Positions 10,985-24,044 are shown, numbered from the stretch's first letter. The stretch is 64,000 bases of DNA from Ulota crispa (GCA_963920765.1 OY987249.1:8556817-8620816), one strand, 5' to 3'. Notes: a model not told the origin generated them from the letters alone. A program made the numbers and translations.

Positions 10985-12605
10985 ATGGAATTGATGCTGC
11001 TCATGCTCTTCTCTGTCTCTCGCTCTGTGGTTCACGGACTGACTGCCGCTGCAGGAGCTTCTGAGTTCTGCACTTCTGCCATAGCTCTGTCGCTGCTGCA
11101 AGTAAGTTATGGCGCCATAGCTTTTTCACTGTCGTGTTACTTTTTTCCTCGACTGTATGGTATTTAGTGTGTTTGCAGGAATACTATTGCTGCAGATTCT
11201 GTATCATTTTCTATGACTGTAGGATTTTTTTTAGTGTTACTGCTGAAATTTAAGTTTGGTTTAAATTGTCTCCGTCTGCCCTTTCTTCACTCAGCGTTCT
11301 CTAAACTGGCTAAATTTAGCAAGATTGCTATTAAATTTTTCTTGTATGCAAACTTTACAGTGTTAAATATGAAAATTTTAGCTTTTTAGTGATGTTTTTA
11401 GCCACTTGTGCTAAAGGAATAAATCATATTTGAGATCACTGCCTGGGATACGTATTTGGGAGACTTTTTTAGGAGACATAATTGACTTGTGTACCAAGAA
11501 TGTGCCCACTTCACAAGGTCATTTAATTTAGCTTATTGCGCCCTGCAGGAGCTTCTGAGTTCTGCCATAGCTTTGTTGCTGCTGCAAGTGTAAGTGTAGC
11601 GCCATAGCTTTTTCACCGTCGTGTTACTTTCTTCCTTGACTGTATGGTATTTAGTGTGGCTGCAATAATACTATTGCTGCAGGTTCTATGACATCTTTTA
11701 GGATATTTTTTTAGGGAATTGATATGTGCACATCGCAAGTTGATAATTGCATCGGGGGGTGAATTATTGATTTCTACCATGAATAAGCTAAATTTGAGAA
11801 TTTTGAATTCAGATTTGAACTTAGAGACCATGATTTAGTTTAGAATCATTAAAAAAAATCTGCAATTGAACAACACCCAATGAAAAAGCTTAACTAGGGG
11901 AAAAATGTTATTTTTAGTTTTGTTTGTACAAAAGACAAGCTTTTTCATTGGATGTTGTTCAATTACAATTTTTTTTTTGTATGATTCTAGACTAAATCAT
12001 GGTCTCTAAGTTCAAATCTGAATTTAAAATTCTCAAATTCAACTTTTTCATAGTAAAAATTAATAATTTACCTCCCACGGGGTGTGCAAATATCAACTCC
12101 CGGTGTGCACATATCAATTCCATTTTTTAGTCTTGCTGCTGAAATGGAAGTTTGGTCTTCGTCTGCCCTTTCTTCACCTTGCTGGGATCCATATTTGGAA
12201 GACTTCTTTAGGAGACATAATTGACTTGTGTACCAAGAATGTGCCCACTTCACAAGGTCATTTAATTTAGCTTATTGCGCCTTGCAGGAGCTTCTGAGTT
12301 CTGCCATAGCTCTGTCGCTTGCTGCGAGTAAGTTATGGTGCCATAGCTTTTTCACCGTCTTACTTACTTTCCTCCTCGACAGTATGCTATTTACTATGGT
12401 TGCAGTAATACTGTTGCTGCAGGTTCTGTGTCACTTTCTATGACTGTAGGATTTTTTTTAATGTCACTGCTGAAAAGGAAGTTTGGTTTAAATTGTCTCC
12501 GTCTACCCTTTCTCCACTTTGCTAAGTTAGAATCTATATTCTAGGAGATTTTGTTAGGAGATACATTTGACTTGTGTACCAAAATGTGCAACTACTTCAC
12601 AAGGT
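10985..12605 (+). repeat. tandem array of exon-like ~350-bp units
   Basis: Copies lie at about 11041-11300, 11437-12176 (interrupted by a MITE), 12177-12535 and a partial one at 12536-12605. Each full unit carries GGAGACATAATTGACTTGTG..CACAAGG, then TGCAG followed by a roughly 40-nt block (GAGCTTCTGAGTTCTGCC..) ending at a donor-like AAGTAAG/GAGTAAG, then GTTGCTGCAG and AAATTGTCTCCGTCT. The TGCAG/...../GTAAGT arrangement resembles a duplicated mini-exon with its splice sites, so the locus may be a spliced non-coding transcript or a decayed gene. No long frame runs across the units. Confidence 0.6.
11715..12121. mobile_element. 407-bp hairpin MITE inserted in an exon-like repeat unit
   Basis: The ends are GGAATTGATATGTGCACA and its complement. 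The arms pair almost throughout (GAATTTTGAATTCAGATTTG, AGAGACCATGATTTAG, GAACAACACCCAATGAAAAAG). Flanks are TTTTTTTAG and ATTTTTTAG, an 8/9 match suggesting a 9-bp target duplication, as in Mutator-like elements. Neighbouring repeat units at 11221 and 12446 show the uninterrupted sequence. Related copies are at 28085-28628 and 41824-42204. Confidence 0.75.
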
Positions 12606-14859
12606 ACTACGATTACTGCTCCCTGTACTAATTACAATACCTCACCTAATTCAAGAAATAGGTGAGTTTGGGAGGTGCAATAATAAAGTACTTCAAATTA
12701 CTTTAAAAGCCACTTTTGCACTCAGCACTATGAAAAATGCAGTACTAGACACTAGTACTGGTGGGCTTAAAAAACCCAATTTGTGTTCACACGGTTTTGA
12801 TTTTGAAATTAAATATTTTGAGAGATTTCTTTATTTCATATTCACACTAGAGTTTTATATAAAGCGATAGTAATGTTAACAACTAACTTAACTATGTGAC
12901 TCCTCCCCACCTCCATAACACTCCCTCAACAATCCTAAAATCTATGTTTTTGTAAGTTGTTACAATATTGTAACACTTTTGCTAACACTCAACATATGTG
13001 AGTGTTATAAGATGCCACTGTGGACTTCATGTCATTTTTAGTGCTCCATAGTGCTCCAAGTGTGAATGCTAAGGCTCATAGCATCCCATTTCAACTCTCT
13101 AGTTTGCTCCATAACACTAGGTGTGAAAGGGCCATAAGTTGATGTTGTATATTGTAGATTATTGAATTTAAATATTATATCAAATAATGTGACTCAAGTG
13201 ATCAAATCGAGGATCAAATTTTGAAGAAGATTTTGTAAGTACGCAACTCAACAAAAGAGTGTGCAAGAGATGTTGTGTTAGAAAAATTCAACCGCCAAGC
13301 TACAACTTGTGAGGTTGTGAAAGATTGTGGCTAATATCCTAATTGGAGAACAAAGGCACGACGCATGTCATCTTCTCATGATAATTAGGTAAATTTCACC
13401 AATAGGGTCTGACACTATTTGATGGCTCCCTCTAATTGAAATGACTTGTGTAGTAATAAAAGAGTAGTTATTTTTTATTGCAACAAATGTGTTTTTATGA
13501 AAGAAATTCATAGAATATACAAAAGTCTTAAGTCCCTCCTAACATCAATTAGGAAAAGACTTAAACCTTTATTGTTATACCATTGACTTGATTTCCTTCA
13601 TAACATTCAGTAGCACTTAGAAGGCCTCCCCTCCCTTCAACTGAAAAGTGTGGAATATTTCACACCCATCAGTAGCTAAGAGGACACTTGGCTGAATTTG
13701 TCACAGATTTTATGAAAGAGAGACTCATTTTAGTGCACATACATCGATGTGGGGACTAGCCATGTCAAAAAAAAAAATTAAAAAAAATTAAAAAAAAAAA
13801 AATGTCAGATGAAATTCGTGGATGATACCTAAAGAGAAGGAAAGGCAGCCTCTCAGGCTACTGAATGTTATATGACCCAATATTTTTGTTTAGATATGTT
13901 TTAAAAGTCAAACTGCCGAGAAGTTGAAGGGTGGTCCTAATTGTCCACCCTACTAAATTTTCAATCCCCCACATTCAGGAACGTTAGGATATGAGCTGAC
14001 ATCTACATTGGGACTAGATTCAGCAGAGGGCAGAATGTGGGTTTTTGGGAATACTATCAAGGTCCCGAAGGTCAATTTCAGGGGGGTTTTGTACTACTTT
14101 GGTTTGTTTAAATTTAGGTCTTCTTTGAGGGGGGGTCAAAGTCCGTGACTTGGACCAATGGGCTAAAGCCATATATCTGGTGTTCAAAAAAGAGGGTTTC
14201 GCTTGTCATCAAAGTCTTGTAGACTGTGACTCAGAAAAGTGTTCCACACACAATTGCAATGACGTAACCAGGTCCTAGAAGTGACAATGCTTGCTGGATG
14301 CACTCGAACATCTCCACTTGAGCTTCAAACAAAGGCCTACTATGGGGTCAATGGGGTTCTGGCTTGTATTTTGGGTCACTTTTTGAACCTTAGCTATCTT
14401 GTTTCAAAATCTATCTTTCCGCAAAGACGGTCATTTTCTTTTGTTGCTTGTTCTTTAGCCTATGTTTGTTAAGGTTGTTTTAAACTTGACATTTGTTGAG
14501 ATAAGTATTCTATAATTACGCTTTCCACTATAACTAGCTAGAGTTTATTTTAGTAAAGGAATCTCATGAACCAATAGGAGAGAAGGAACTTTACTTTATA
14601 TCCTCTCCTTAGTATACATGTGAAAACCTACCTGAAATAATAGGACTTCTAAACTTCTTCCTTCCCATATATTTTTTGTGTCCTTGTTGTGTTTTCTATT
14701 CCCAACACATTATGAGCACGAAGCTCTAACCACCCAGTTTAACGTGTTACCCAACACTTATTATTTGCTAGTTGTTTTCTATTTTAGGGTGTGTTGTGGA
14801 GATTAGGGTGTGTTGTGGAGACAGGTACTTTTTGCAAGTGTGTTGCAAAGAGGGGTGGA
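12606..14859. other. intergenic sequence, no gene recognised
   Basis: AT-rich DNA with an A-rich run at 13769-13802. The part from about 13990 to 14470 is less AT-rich and carries a short frame (14281-14472) with no recognisable domain; it may be a decayed transposon fragment. I see no reverse-transcriptase, integrase or transposase motif. Confidence 0.4.
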
Positions 14860-15300
14860 GGGCAAGACATCTACATTCTTGATTGGCTGATAGAGTGTTG
14901 TGGTGCAATTGCTAGTGACTTGGTGTTAATGTATGGTGAAGTGGCTCAATCTAATTGGTTAAAAGAGAGTGTTATGGTGTAACTTCCAATGATCCGTCAT
15001 ACTCTATTGTCAACCACCACATGAGAGAGGGATACATGCAATATTGAGTTTTTTAGCAAAAGATCAACAGAGGATAGGGGTACATGTGTAAAGTGGTTTA
15101 CACTTAGTCCTTTTAGCAAAGGACCAATAGGGGAGAGAAGGTTACATGTGTGAAGTGGTTTACACTAAGTCCTTCTTGCAGGGGACCAATAGGGGGGAGA
15201 GGAATACATGCATAAATGGATTGTGCTGAGACTTTACTTTGAATCAAGTTGTTGTCTCCATTGATACAACGTTAACAAGTACCTAAACTCGTATTGTAAA
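14860..15300. repeat. dispersed repeat copy with an internal ~62-bp tandem triplication
   Basis: Shares GAGAGTGTTATGGTG.., ACCACCACATGAG and TACCTAAACTCGTAT phrases with 2470-2765 and 5590-5880. Between about 15045 and 15230 a unit of roughly 62 bp occurs three times, each with a palindromic CCTTTTAGCAAAGGACC-like core, then AATAGGGGAGAG, TACATGTGT and GTGGTTTACACT. Confidence 0.55.
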
Positions 15301-15490
15301 ACACAATTTTGAGAGTTATACTTATGAGAAATACATCAGAGTACAATTTTGAAGAATATTGTGATTTATAGTTTTGAATTAAAATATTAGAACAAAGTTT
15401 TGAGAAATATGTTAGAGTATAATTTTGAGAAAATAGACTATGGTATGATTTTGGGTAGTACATTAGAATATAGTTTTCAGAAATGAATTA
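15290..15490 (-). repeat. degenerate ~25-bp satellite tract, opposite orientation to 50480-52760
   Basis: Repeats of the type GAGAAATACATTAGAGTA..TTTT occur about eight times with many changes. They are the reverse complement of the TACTCTAATGTAATTCTC unit that forms the long satellite at 50480-52760. Confidence 0.5.
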
Positions 15491-16554
15491 TAGCGTGTTT
15501 TTCACGAACTTGTCACTAGTTTGTTTAGGGATAATTAAGTACCAACACCTTAATTTTTTTTCTTCATTCCTTTGTTTTTATATGCCAAAATTTGAGTTTA
15601 CCAATGCTTTAGTTGAATCATCCGGAGCATTTACATCTGGAGCCTCTACAGATGGATCAAAGCATCCATTGATGAATATCAATTTTGGCATACTTGTAGT
15701 TTACCCTATTATCACTTTTTTATCTTAAAAAATCTATAACTTTTAAGATTTAGTTTTAAATTTGGGTTGACAAGTATTGCAAGAAAGGTCTTAAAGTTGT
15801 TTACTTCAAGAGTGCAATTTTTTTTCCATTTGATCAAAATTTGCAAATGATAAAGTGTATAAGCTATGAAGAGTTGAGCTAGACATACAATTTATCCCCC
15901 CAACACCTTAGCTTTAGCAATGTCAATTGTAAAATACCAAAAACAATAAAAATTTGTCAATTTTGCTAGCACTTATGGAAAACCACAAAGGCTAATGAAA
16001 GGAAGAAGAAGTCCACATATGAAATGACTAAATATGATCATTTTTGATAATGAAATCCTCTAAGGAAATGATAATAAGGCAATTTCAGGTTTGAGCATAA
16101 CCTTGACCTCACCTAATTGAAACCTTGGTAACTAACTCTGACTTCATTCATTGAGGAATTTGAACCTTGATACAAAACCTTGACTTTGTTACCTTTCACA
16201 TGATACCATAACCATGACATTTGGTGTATAGTAGCTTTTGTAATTGATATTTGAATTAAGACCCGTAATAATAGGGTAAACTGCATGTACTCCTTCCATT
16301 CAATATATTTTCAAAATTTCAAACAACATCGAATCTTAATAGAAAGTCTATTGAAAAAGTTATGATTTCTAAAAGAAATGTACTCTTGTTTCCAAGAATA
16401 AAAAGTGCAAACTTATTCTTATTTATGTATGGCTATGCAATGCAGCATACAAAGTGGAAAAAAAAATAGAATTTGAACATGTTATGATATGCATTTATTT
16501 TATACAAATTTATCTCATTTTTTTAGACATGTTCCATTGTTGAGGAGATCACTA
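15491..16554. other. AT-rich intergenic sequence
   Basis: No gene or recognised repeat. Frames present are short and without recognisable content. Confidence 0.4.
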
Positions 16555-16567
16555 GTATATATATATA

Positions 16568-16649
<82 letters not shown>
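16555..16649. repeat. (TA)n microsatellite
   Basis: About 95 bp of nearly pure TA repeat with one register slip near 16573. It is bordered by the inverted pair ACTAGTATA and TATACTAGT. Tyr/Ile-repeat frames read through it on both strands and are artefacts. Confidence 0.95.
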
Positions 16650-16653
<4 letters not shown>

Positions 16654-17064
16654 ACTAGTTTACGTACCCATTGTACCAATGGAGGCAACAAAAATTTCCT
16701 TGCAATAAACAAATTGTGCAATAGCAATCTTATCACAAAATGTGCCAATTTAAAAATTCAAATTGTTTCACTCACAAACACTATCAATCTAATTCAAAGT
16801 AAAGCCTCATTATAAACCTACTATATTTTATTTATTTTTACTTTGGTTAAACTTGTACTCTACTCTATTTGTAGGTATATACTTGTTAAACTACTATTTA
16901 GTGCAACATGCATGGAATGCGACTCATTGTTGCACCAAAACTCTTCCTTTTCATCTAATACTGGATTCTTTTATACATATTAGACAAGTTTGTAAACCCA
17001 TTTAGTAAAGTTAAATGAGATTATGATTGTATAAAAATTCTAGTTATAAACTCATATTTAAAAA
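16650..17064. other. AT-rich spacer with dispersed-repeat fragment
   Basis: The first 110 bp are related, inverted, to 6730-6850. The rest is unassigned; CTTTGGTTAAACTTGTACTCTACTCTA-type phrases here recur two or three times after the following minisatellite, so the minisatellite appears to have grown inside a small local repeat. Confidence 0.4.
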
Positions 17065-17300
17065 ATCCATTTAGCATCCACTAAGCACCCATTTAGCATC
17101 CACTTAGCATCCTTAGCATCCATTAGCATCCATCTATTTAGCATCCGTCCATTTAGCATCCATCTATTTAGCATCCATCCATTTAGCATCCATCCATTTA
17201 GCATCCATTCATTTAGCATCCATTCATTTAGCATCCATCCATTTAGCATCCATCCATTTAGCATCCATCTATTTAGCATCCATTTAGCACCCATCATCTA
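17065..17300. repeat. 15-bp minisatellite
   Basis: Unit CATCCATCCATTTAG with variants (CATCCATCTATTTAG, CATCCATTCATTTAG), about twelve full copies plus shortened ones at each end. Because 15 is a multiple of three, the minus strand reads as (MLNGW)n, which I do not take as a protein. Confidence 0.9.
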
Positions 17301-20300
17301 TTTTTGTCAAACAATCACTTTGGTTAAACTTGTATTGTACTCTATTTTTATTTTTTCTACTTTGGTTAAACTTGTACTCTACTCTAATTTTAATTTTCCC
17401 AGCTTTGGTTAAACTCTTGCTCTACTCTATTTTTAGGTGGAAAGAAAGCTAAAAAATGAATTCATCAACTGACACACACACACAGCCAATTCTTTTGTAT
17501 AAGTAGATGTTAGAAGATATAGCCCAATCAAATGTCCTTGCCTCTCAAGAGGGTGCCTTAAATTTCCAAAAAGCAACCTCCCAAAAGTTCCATTCTTTTA
17601 AGTGTGACATAAATCAAACGTCTAAACAAGTATGAAATATGCTATGATGTTGTAGCAAGTGTGCATGTATTCCTAATAGTGGATGTCATAATTAAGTAAT
17701 TTGTGTGTATTGGCATGACTTGTCTTATTGTCACATCTACATCAACTCATGTACAAATCACATTTTTATGTTATACATTTTACTGTGGTTATCAAGGTGG
17801 AGCTTTTCTAAAATTTAATAACTTCAAACATAGGAATCAATGTTTTATGTTCTAGTAATGTAACCCCTACGAATGGCTGTCTAATCTTTAAGAGTGCCAA
17901 TATTCATATAGTGGATAATGAACAATTTAAAGGCTTATTGTAGGAGCAGTGTAAAATAAGTGCAATACTTCCAAGTGTGCCTAAAGCAATTTTTTTGCAC
18001 TCATGTGACTAGTTTAATCATAGAGTGCTTTAAAATGTTGTGCAAGTCTCCAAATCAACTCATTTACAAATGGAACAAAAAAAACTTTGAAAACAAAGAT
18101 TTTATTCTTAGAATCTTCTTAAGCCATTGTATAATATACCTCAAAAAACTCTAGATCCACATGATACCCACCCCTACACTCTTTGGGGTTATTATTCTAT
18201 CTCACATATATTTTATATACATTAAAGACTTACCAAATTGGAATCAATTCTAGACTCATGTACTACCATAGCTTGGTTCAACTTTATTGCTAATAATCAA
18301 CACAAAAATTTATTTTTATAATTAAAGTTTCTTTATAAGAAATTAAATTCTTTTGTAGAAGTTGTCTAATTGTAGGTATTGACCTTGGTTAAATTATAAT
18401 TGGAGTTGAACTTTCATGTTTATAGCAATGACACATAATGTAATCTTTTTTTCCTAAAAATGAGTCTTCATTTCTTTAATTTGTGCTTTATAAAAATGTT
18501 GAGATATTTTCAATGGAAGAACAACTTATGTGCCTCAACAACCTCATAAAGCCTTTCAAGGATGTGCCTTCAAAAGTTACATTTGAAAAATCAAATTCAA
18601 AAAATAATTGTGATTAGAAATGATATAAATGACATTGCATTGAGCACATAACAATTTTATATTATTCATAAAGGACATTTAAATGTAATCCACTACTATA
18701 AACTCCAAAAATGGAATTATAATGTAATTGGAGTATTATAATTACGTTAACAATATATGTTATATCAACTTTACAAATTACAAATTAATTAAAAACTAAA
18801 TGTAAATTAGTTCAAATGTGTAAACAACAATTTGTTCCAAGTATTTGATAATCTACAACTAAATATTTGATACTAGAAATCATGTTAATCCTTATCAAGG
18901 TCAATGGCAAGTATTACATTATTATTTTATTACTATTATATATTGACTCTAACAAATAAAGACTTGAAAGCAATAAGAAATAAACCCTAATGCATAAGAA
19001 CAATATAGACCACTTATTAAAAATAGAGGCCCAAAAATCATTTTGTAATTGCTACTTACAATGAATTTCTAAAGCCCCAACTTGCAATTCTATGTGATTT
19101 TTCACTTTTGAGCAGGCCCTCCTAGTGTAATGCATGTTAGATTTTTAAAAAGTAGTAGTGATTCCCTATTGGCTTGATGCTTAATAAAATTATTGGCATT
19201 TCAAATTGTAATCCAAAGGTTATATTGTTAAATGATTTTTGTAATAGATAGGTCTAATTGGTGGAATTATTTATGCAAATGTTTCCAACACAAACATGCA
19301 TTGTACTCATAAGAGTCATAAGGCACACAAGCATTTTTTTAAAACTTGCATGCCCTAAAAATTGAGTGTTTTAAAGTTTTTGCTATAATTCAAGGAAATT
19401 TTCAATTTTGTAGAACAAATCTAAATAGGAAATACACAAAAATGATTGATATTTTAACTTCAAAAACTTTATGTAATGATGTTCAAGGTAAAGTTAACTA
19501 TACAACATCAAATTGTTAAATAATATTTAGTTTCAATCAAAGTACTTCTTTTTTTCAAGGACTAATTCATCAAAATCTATTGGAACTAGTTAAAACAAAT
19601 TTAGAACATAATGCAATGTCACCAAAAATAGTAAAAATAGTATTTCATCACCTCACGTTACTATATATAAAGACATCAAAGAGGCCTCAACATTTACTTG
19701 CATGCCCGCTCAAAATTATTGCTTGGCATCTAGAGGTCCATGCTTGCAAGAAACTTGCATAAGAAATTTGAGTATACATTCTTTAAATAACAAATTAAGC
19801 TCATCCTTTATAGGATGAAAATTGGCACTCTAATTCAAACCATCTAGCCCTTTATACATTTTTCTAACATTCCCAATCAACCATTAGTAATACATACTAA
19901 ACCATATCCCCTTGTTCTAATCCCAAGTGTATTTCATAGTTTTTGCAATCTTTGATGGGCTTTTCTTTGCTTAATTCAAGAGACTTTTTAAATATCTTCT
20001 TATTTGATAATATTAAAGGAATCCATTCCTCAACTCTGTAAAGATGAGTCACATATATGTGTTTTTGATATCCTTATAGCTTCAACATCTAAACAACATA
20101 AAGAATTATATTTTCATGGTTATTTCAAAATCCATATTATAACTTAGTATTGACTTTTATTATTTTAAGAAGTGTTTTTGAAATCAAGGTTTTCCAAATA
20201 TCTAGGTTACTTGGATGGTGGAGTATATGTATAAATCCATTTTATTAAAAAGTTTATAACTTAGAGTGTATTGGAACCATATATATACACACATATATGT

Positions 20301-20786
20301 ACATACTTAGTGGGAGCATTCCCTAAGTGCATCCTTTTCTAGAATCTTTTGGAACTTTTTGTTGTAAGTTGAAGCAACAAAAGATGCTCAAGATATAGAA
20401 CACCAAGTGGCTTCCCAACATTTTCTTTTCCAAAATTTTCTAGAACTTTTTGGTGAAAGTTGAAATTTTAAAGAATGCTTCACGTAACATGTGTTAGAAA
20501 TAAATAAAAATACCAAGCGTCCCTTAATAAAGTGCAATAAATAAAGAGTAACATTGTGATGAAACCAATTGGTGTCGTTGATCTCAAAAAGGGATAAAAA
20601 TGATGGTGCATGAGGGTTAGACTCTAGACCTATTGTGAGATATTGATTTTTTGTATCGTACATCAAGATTAGATTCTAGACCAATTGATTTTTGAGATAT
20701 TAAGTTTTTGTAAAGTTAAATGTTGCTTTACCTTACATGTCCAACTCACGCAGAGTGTGTGCATGTATACTAGTATGTATTTACAC

Positions 20787-20790
<4 letters not shown>
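17301..20790. other. gene-poor AT-rich region, 3.5 kb
   Basis: I see no splice-flanked coding sequence, no RNA gene and no clear TIR pair. A short CA tract occurs at about 17474-17485. Frames are below 95 codons and unconserved-looking. Confidence 0.45.
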
Positions 20791-20823
<33 letters not shown>

Positions 20824-20843
20824 CATACATACATACATACATA
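20791..20843. repeat. (TA)n and (TACA)n compound microsatellite
   Basis: A TA run (about 20791-20818) followed by seven ACAT/TACA units. It abuts the left terminus of the hairpin element at 20846. Confidence 0.9.
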
Positions 20844-20845
20844 TA

Positions 20846-21207
20846 GGGAATTGCTAACGCCACACCCTTGTGAGCAGCTAATTTGAGAATTTAATGCAAT
20901 TTTTTATTTATTCAAGTGGTTCATCATTCATTCAATCATAGCATTACCACCTCCTTGAAAGAAAAAAGAACAAATACAAATTTTTTTGAGCTTTTAATGC
21001 AATACTACTATTTTTCAAATGTATTTTTGCTTTAAGTAATTCAAAGTCCTATATTTTTAGTTTCAAATTCAAACACTTGCAATCTTTTTGAATATAACCT
21101 TTGAATGATAAAGGTGAAACAAATAATTTGATCCAAATTAAAAAAAATCAACATTAAATTCTCACATTTCATGCTCATAGCACACCTTGGGGTGTGGTGT
21201 GGGAAAT
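20846..21207. mobile_element. ~360-bp inverted-repeat element
   Basis: The left end is GGGAATTGCTAACGCCACACC. Reverse-complementing the right end gives GCATTTCCCACACCACACCCC and then TGTGAGAATTTAATG, matching TTTGAGAATTTAATG in the left arm. Pairing is imperfect. Another copy of the left terminus appears inverted at 25821-25840 (GGTGTGGCTTTAGTAATTCC), so a larger nested structure spanning 20846-25840 is possible. Confidence 0.5.
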
Positions 21208-22577
21208 GCTATTCCGTGAGCGTAACTTTGTGTGCTGTTAGCCGTCAGCAAGAAATTTTGACAGAAAAATGAGTATACTTATGACCGTGGAGAAGTACCC
21301 CAAGATCGTGCACATATTTTCTTGCAAATTTGACTAGTTGAATTACTATTTTTAAGTAAAAACACAAGAGCAAAACGGAATTTGACTAACTCGAATAGAA
21401 GAAATCAAAATATTTGAAACTCACAAAGATCACAAAGTATAATAAAGTTCAACATATGAATAATTGGAATTTAGAAATGAATAGGGGAATGTTAAAAAAT
21501 CCAAACTTAGACTATATTGATTAGAGAAGCAACAAATGCATATGTCCAAATATAGAAATCAACAAAAATGATAAGGGCAAAGAGGGTGATGGGAAGAATA
21601 TATGTAAACACGGTAAGAACAATAAAATCCTTGGTAGGAACTGTGGCAAACACCAAAGGTAATGAAACTTAGTACAATTAGAAGGCAACAAAGAGAGGAA
21701 AGAAAAACTACCTACAATCAAGAGGAGCCACACTTGGAGTGTTTGCGCTACTCTCCAAATCAAAATTGCTATGCAATTGAGCAATCAATGCCATTTAGTT
21801 TCATTGCAAATACTCTCTTAAATGATGGTGACGGGTGCTATAGAAGAACTAGGTGAGCAATTTGGAGCAAGCATAGGAGGCAAATCAACTATAACACTAG
21901 GGATTAGGATTGGTGACTCTTCAGGTACAAACTAAAGGTTGCTAGTTTGATTGAAAGTTTGAAACAGTGAGCACAAGCTCAATTCTAGGATGGGAAAAAT
22001 TCACCTTGTCAAGTCAATGTCACTCACATTCAAAACCAAGAGGAACCCCTGCCTTCCGTTTGAGGGATCCAAAAATATTTTCTCCCTCCAAATGAGGTGT
22101 CCGGGTATAAAATTCATGTACACCTGGAACTTCATTCATAGCCCTTGCTACCTTGGAAGGGTCACCCGTGCACACCGCAGTTCAATGAGCAAGTCTCATT
22201 TGAAGCTCCTCTTTACTAGGAACATGGCCACCATCATCACCTTGCAAAAAGCGGTGATATTGAACCACCTGCAGTCTGCAAAAACGCTCAGACAAAGTCA
22301 TCCATGGTGGCAACATACAGATTGCTGCCACCATTTCCATATTGTTATTCTCATTTGTTGTGAATTAATTTGGCAAGATTGCAAGAAGGCATCTCAGGTT
22401 TTTTGTTGTTGCTTAGCTTCTGAAACAAAAATGAAATTAGAAAATATAAATAAGATTAATGAAACTTAGTGTATACTACATGAGCATCCAAATGTGGATT
22501 AAAACAAAATATTGCGAATATGTACATTATATAATCCAGAAAGAGATGGAACCATTATATCACAGTTGTTCTTGATC

Positions 22578-22981
22578 TAAAGTAGGAGCACCCTTGCCCA
22601 TGGGTGTCCCCATCCTTGAGACCTATTGTGTTAGTGTTAGTGACTGTCATTAAAAAACTTGATTACGGGTACTTAAGTGATGGTTATGAGTGACAAGTTG
22701 ATGATTATGGGTGACATAGTGATGGTTGTAGGTGACTTGCATGATTGTTTTGAGTGCCCCATTGCATTATTTTTAGCATCTCCTACACACTACTATGCAA
22801 TTTTAGTGCTTTTGGACTTTGAAAAATCTTTGTGAACAAGTACTTGCAATTAAAACTCTGAAATCAATGCCAATATTTTTAGTTTCCTCTTGCTAACTTA
22901 CAATATTTTTTTTCAAATTTAGCCAATTGATTTTTCTACTCCAAAACTTTTAATTTCACGCTTATGGGTGTTACTACCTTA
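22578..22981. mobile_element. TIR element with TAAGGTAG-type ends, copy 1
   Basis: The left end is TAAAGTAGGAGCACCC and the right end, reverse-complemented, TAAGGTAGTAACACCCATAA. Two better copies lie at 46849-47266 and 48556-48889. Non-coding. The flanking sequence shows no clear target duplication. Confidence 0.5.
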
Positions 22982-24044
22982 CTGCACATATTTTCAACAT
23001 TTTGCACCAAAAGACTAGAAAAGATCTTGAAGATCATGAAATTAAACTAGATATACCTGAACTAGAAACAATGCAACCAGGAACATAGTGACAAGCTAAT
23101 ATTAAGATCATTTAGATCCTTGATCAAATCAGTCAAGAGACAAACAAAAAAACTCGAATTTATAAAAAAAAAAAATCTGTACTGCTTGACCAAGGCAGGG
23201 CTTCGGTACTGAAGGATAGAAAAAAATGAGAAAAGCCAAATTAAAAAAACCCGATCTCTGGGCCTTTGGTGCCGAATGAGCAGCCAAGAGCAGGAAAGCA
23301 TGAATAAAAACCAAACAGGAGTTTAAAGGCTTCGGTGCCGAAGGCTCAATTTAAAATAGTTGATCATTAAAATAAACTTTTTTTTAGTGCTTGCCCAACC
23401 TACCGCTTCATAATTTCAAGCCAGGTCTTCTTGCTTTCGGCGCCAAATGTCAAATGGGAGCTGCCTTAATGTGCTACACATGTTAGCAATCAAAACAAGT
23501 TGTCGTAACTTTACTCAACAATCATCAATTCTTATCTTTGTTTCTGTAGTTAGGAGTACATGAAAACTTTTATCTTTGTCTTGGAAGGTGTCAGATTTTG
23601 GTAGGCTCTTGTTCCCTTTGGTGCCAAAGGTCAAGCACTTGGTGTCGCAACCTCCGCCATTTCTGGTTGCAAAGAGGAGTGCCGAGGCCACGCGTAGCAG
23701 CTTCTTGGCCACAATTTGTTGCCTTCCAATGATCGGTTGCCTTATTGTTGCTTTAGATTTCCAGAGTATTATGCTCGTACAACCAATCTTTTACTACTAA
23801 TTGCTGTCACTGTTGTGACTCTTGGTGCCGACAGGAGGCTTTTGGATCCCTTGGCCATTGCTTGATTTTTGTTTTTCTTGCATTCCCTTTTAATGAAGTT
23901 GAGATTTCTTGTTATTATGATATCTTTTTGTCTACTTCATGTATGTATTTTTGCTAGGGCTCTTATGTTATTTCTTATTTTTGGTGGGTTTTTTTTTTTT
24001 GTTGTTGTGCTGCAATATGCCGCAACGGAGCTATTTTAACAATT

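Noticed and set aside
13990-14470. Less AT-rich patch as a retrotransposon coding remnant
   Set aside because: Conceptual translations show no reverse transcriptase, integrase or protease motif and several stops; left as unassigned.
16489-16815. Tyr/Ile repeat frames on both strands
   Set aside because: Translation of a TA microsatellite.
17058-17297. Minus-strand (MLNGW)n frame
   Set aside because: Product of a 15-bp minisatellite; no flanking coding sequence.
21990-22469. 159-codon plus-strand frame
   Set aside because: Longest non-repeat frame in the gene-poor region, but no recognisable motif, Cys/His/Trp scattered without pattern, and AT-rich repeat surroundings.
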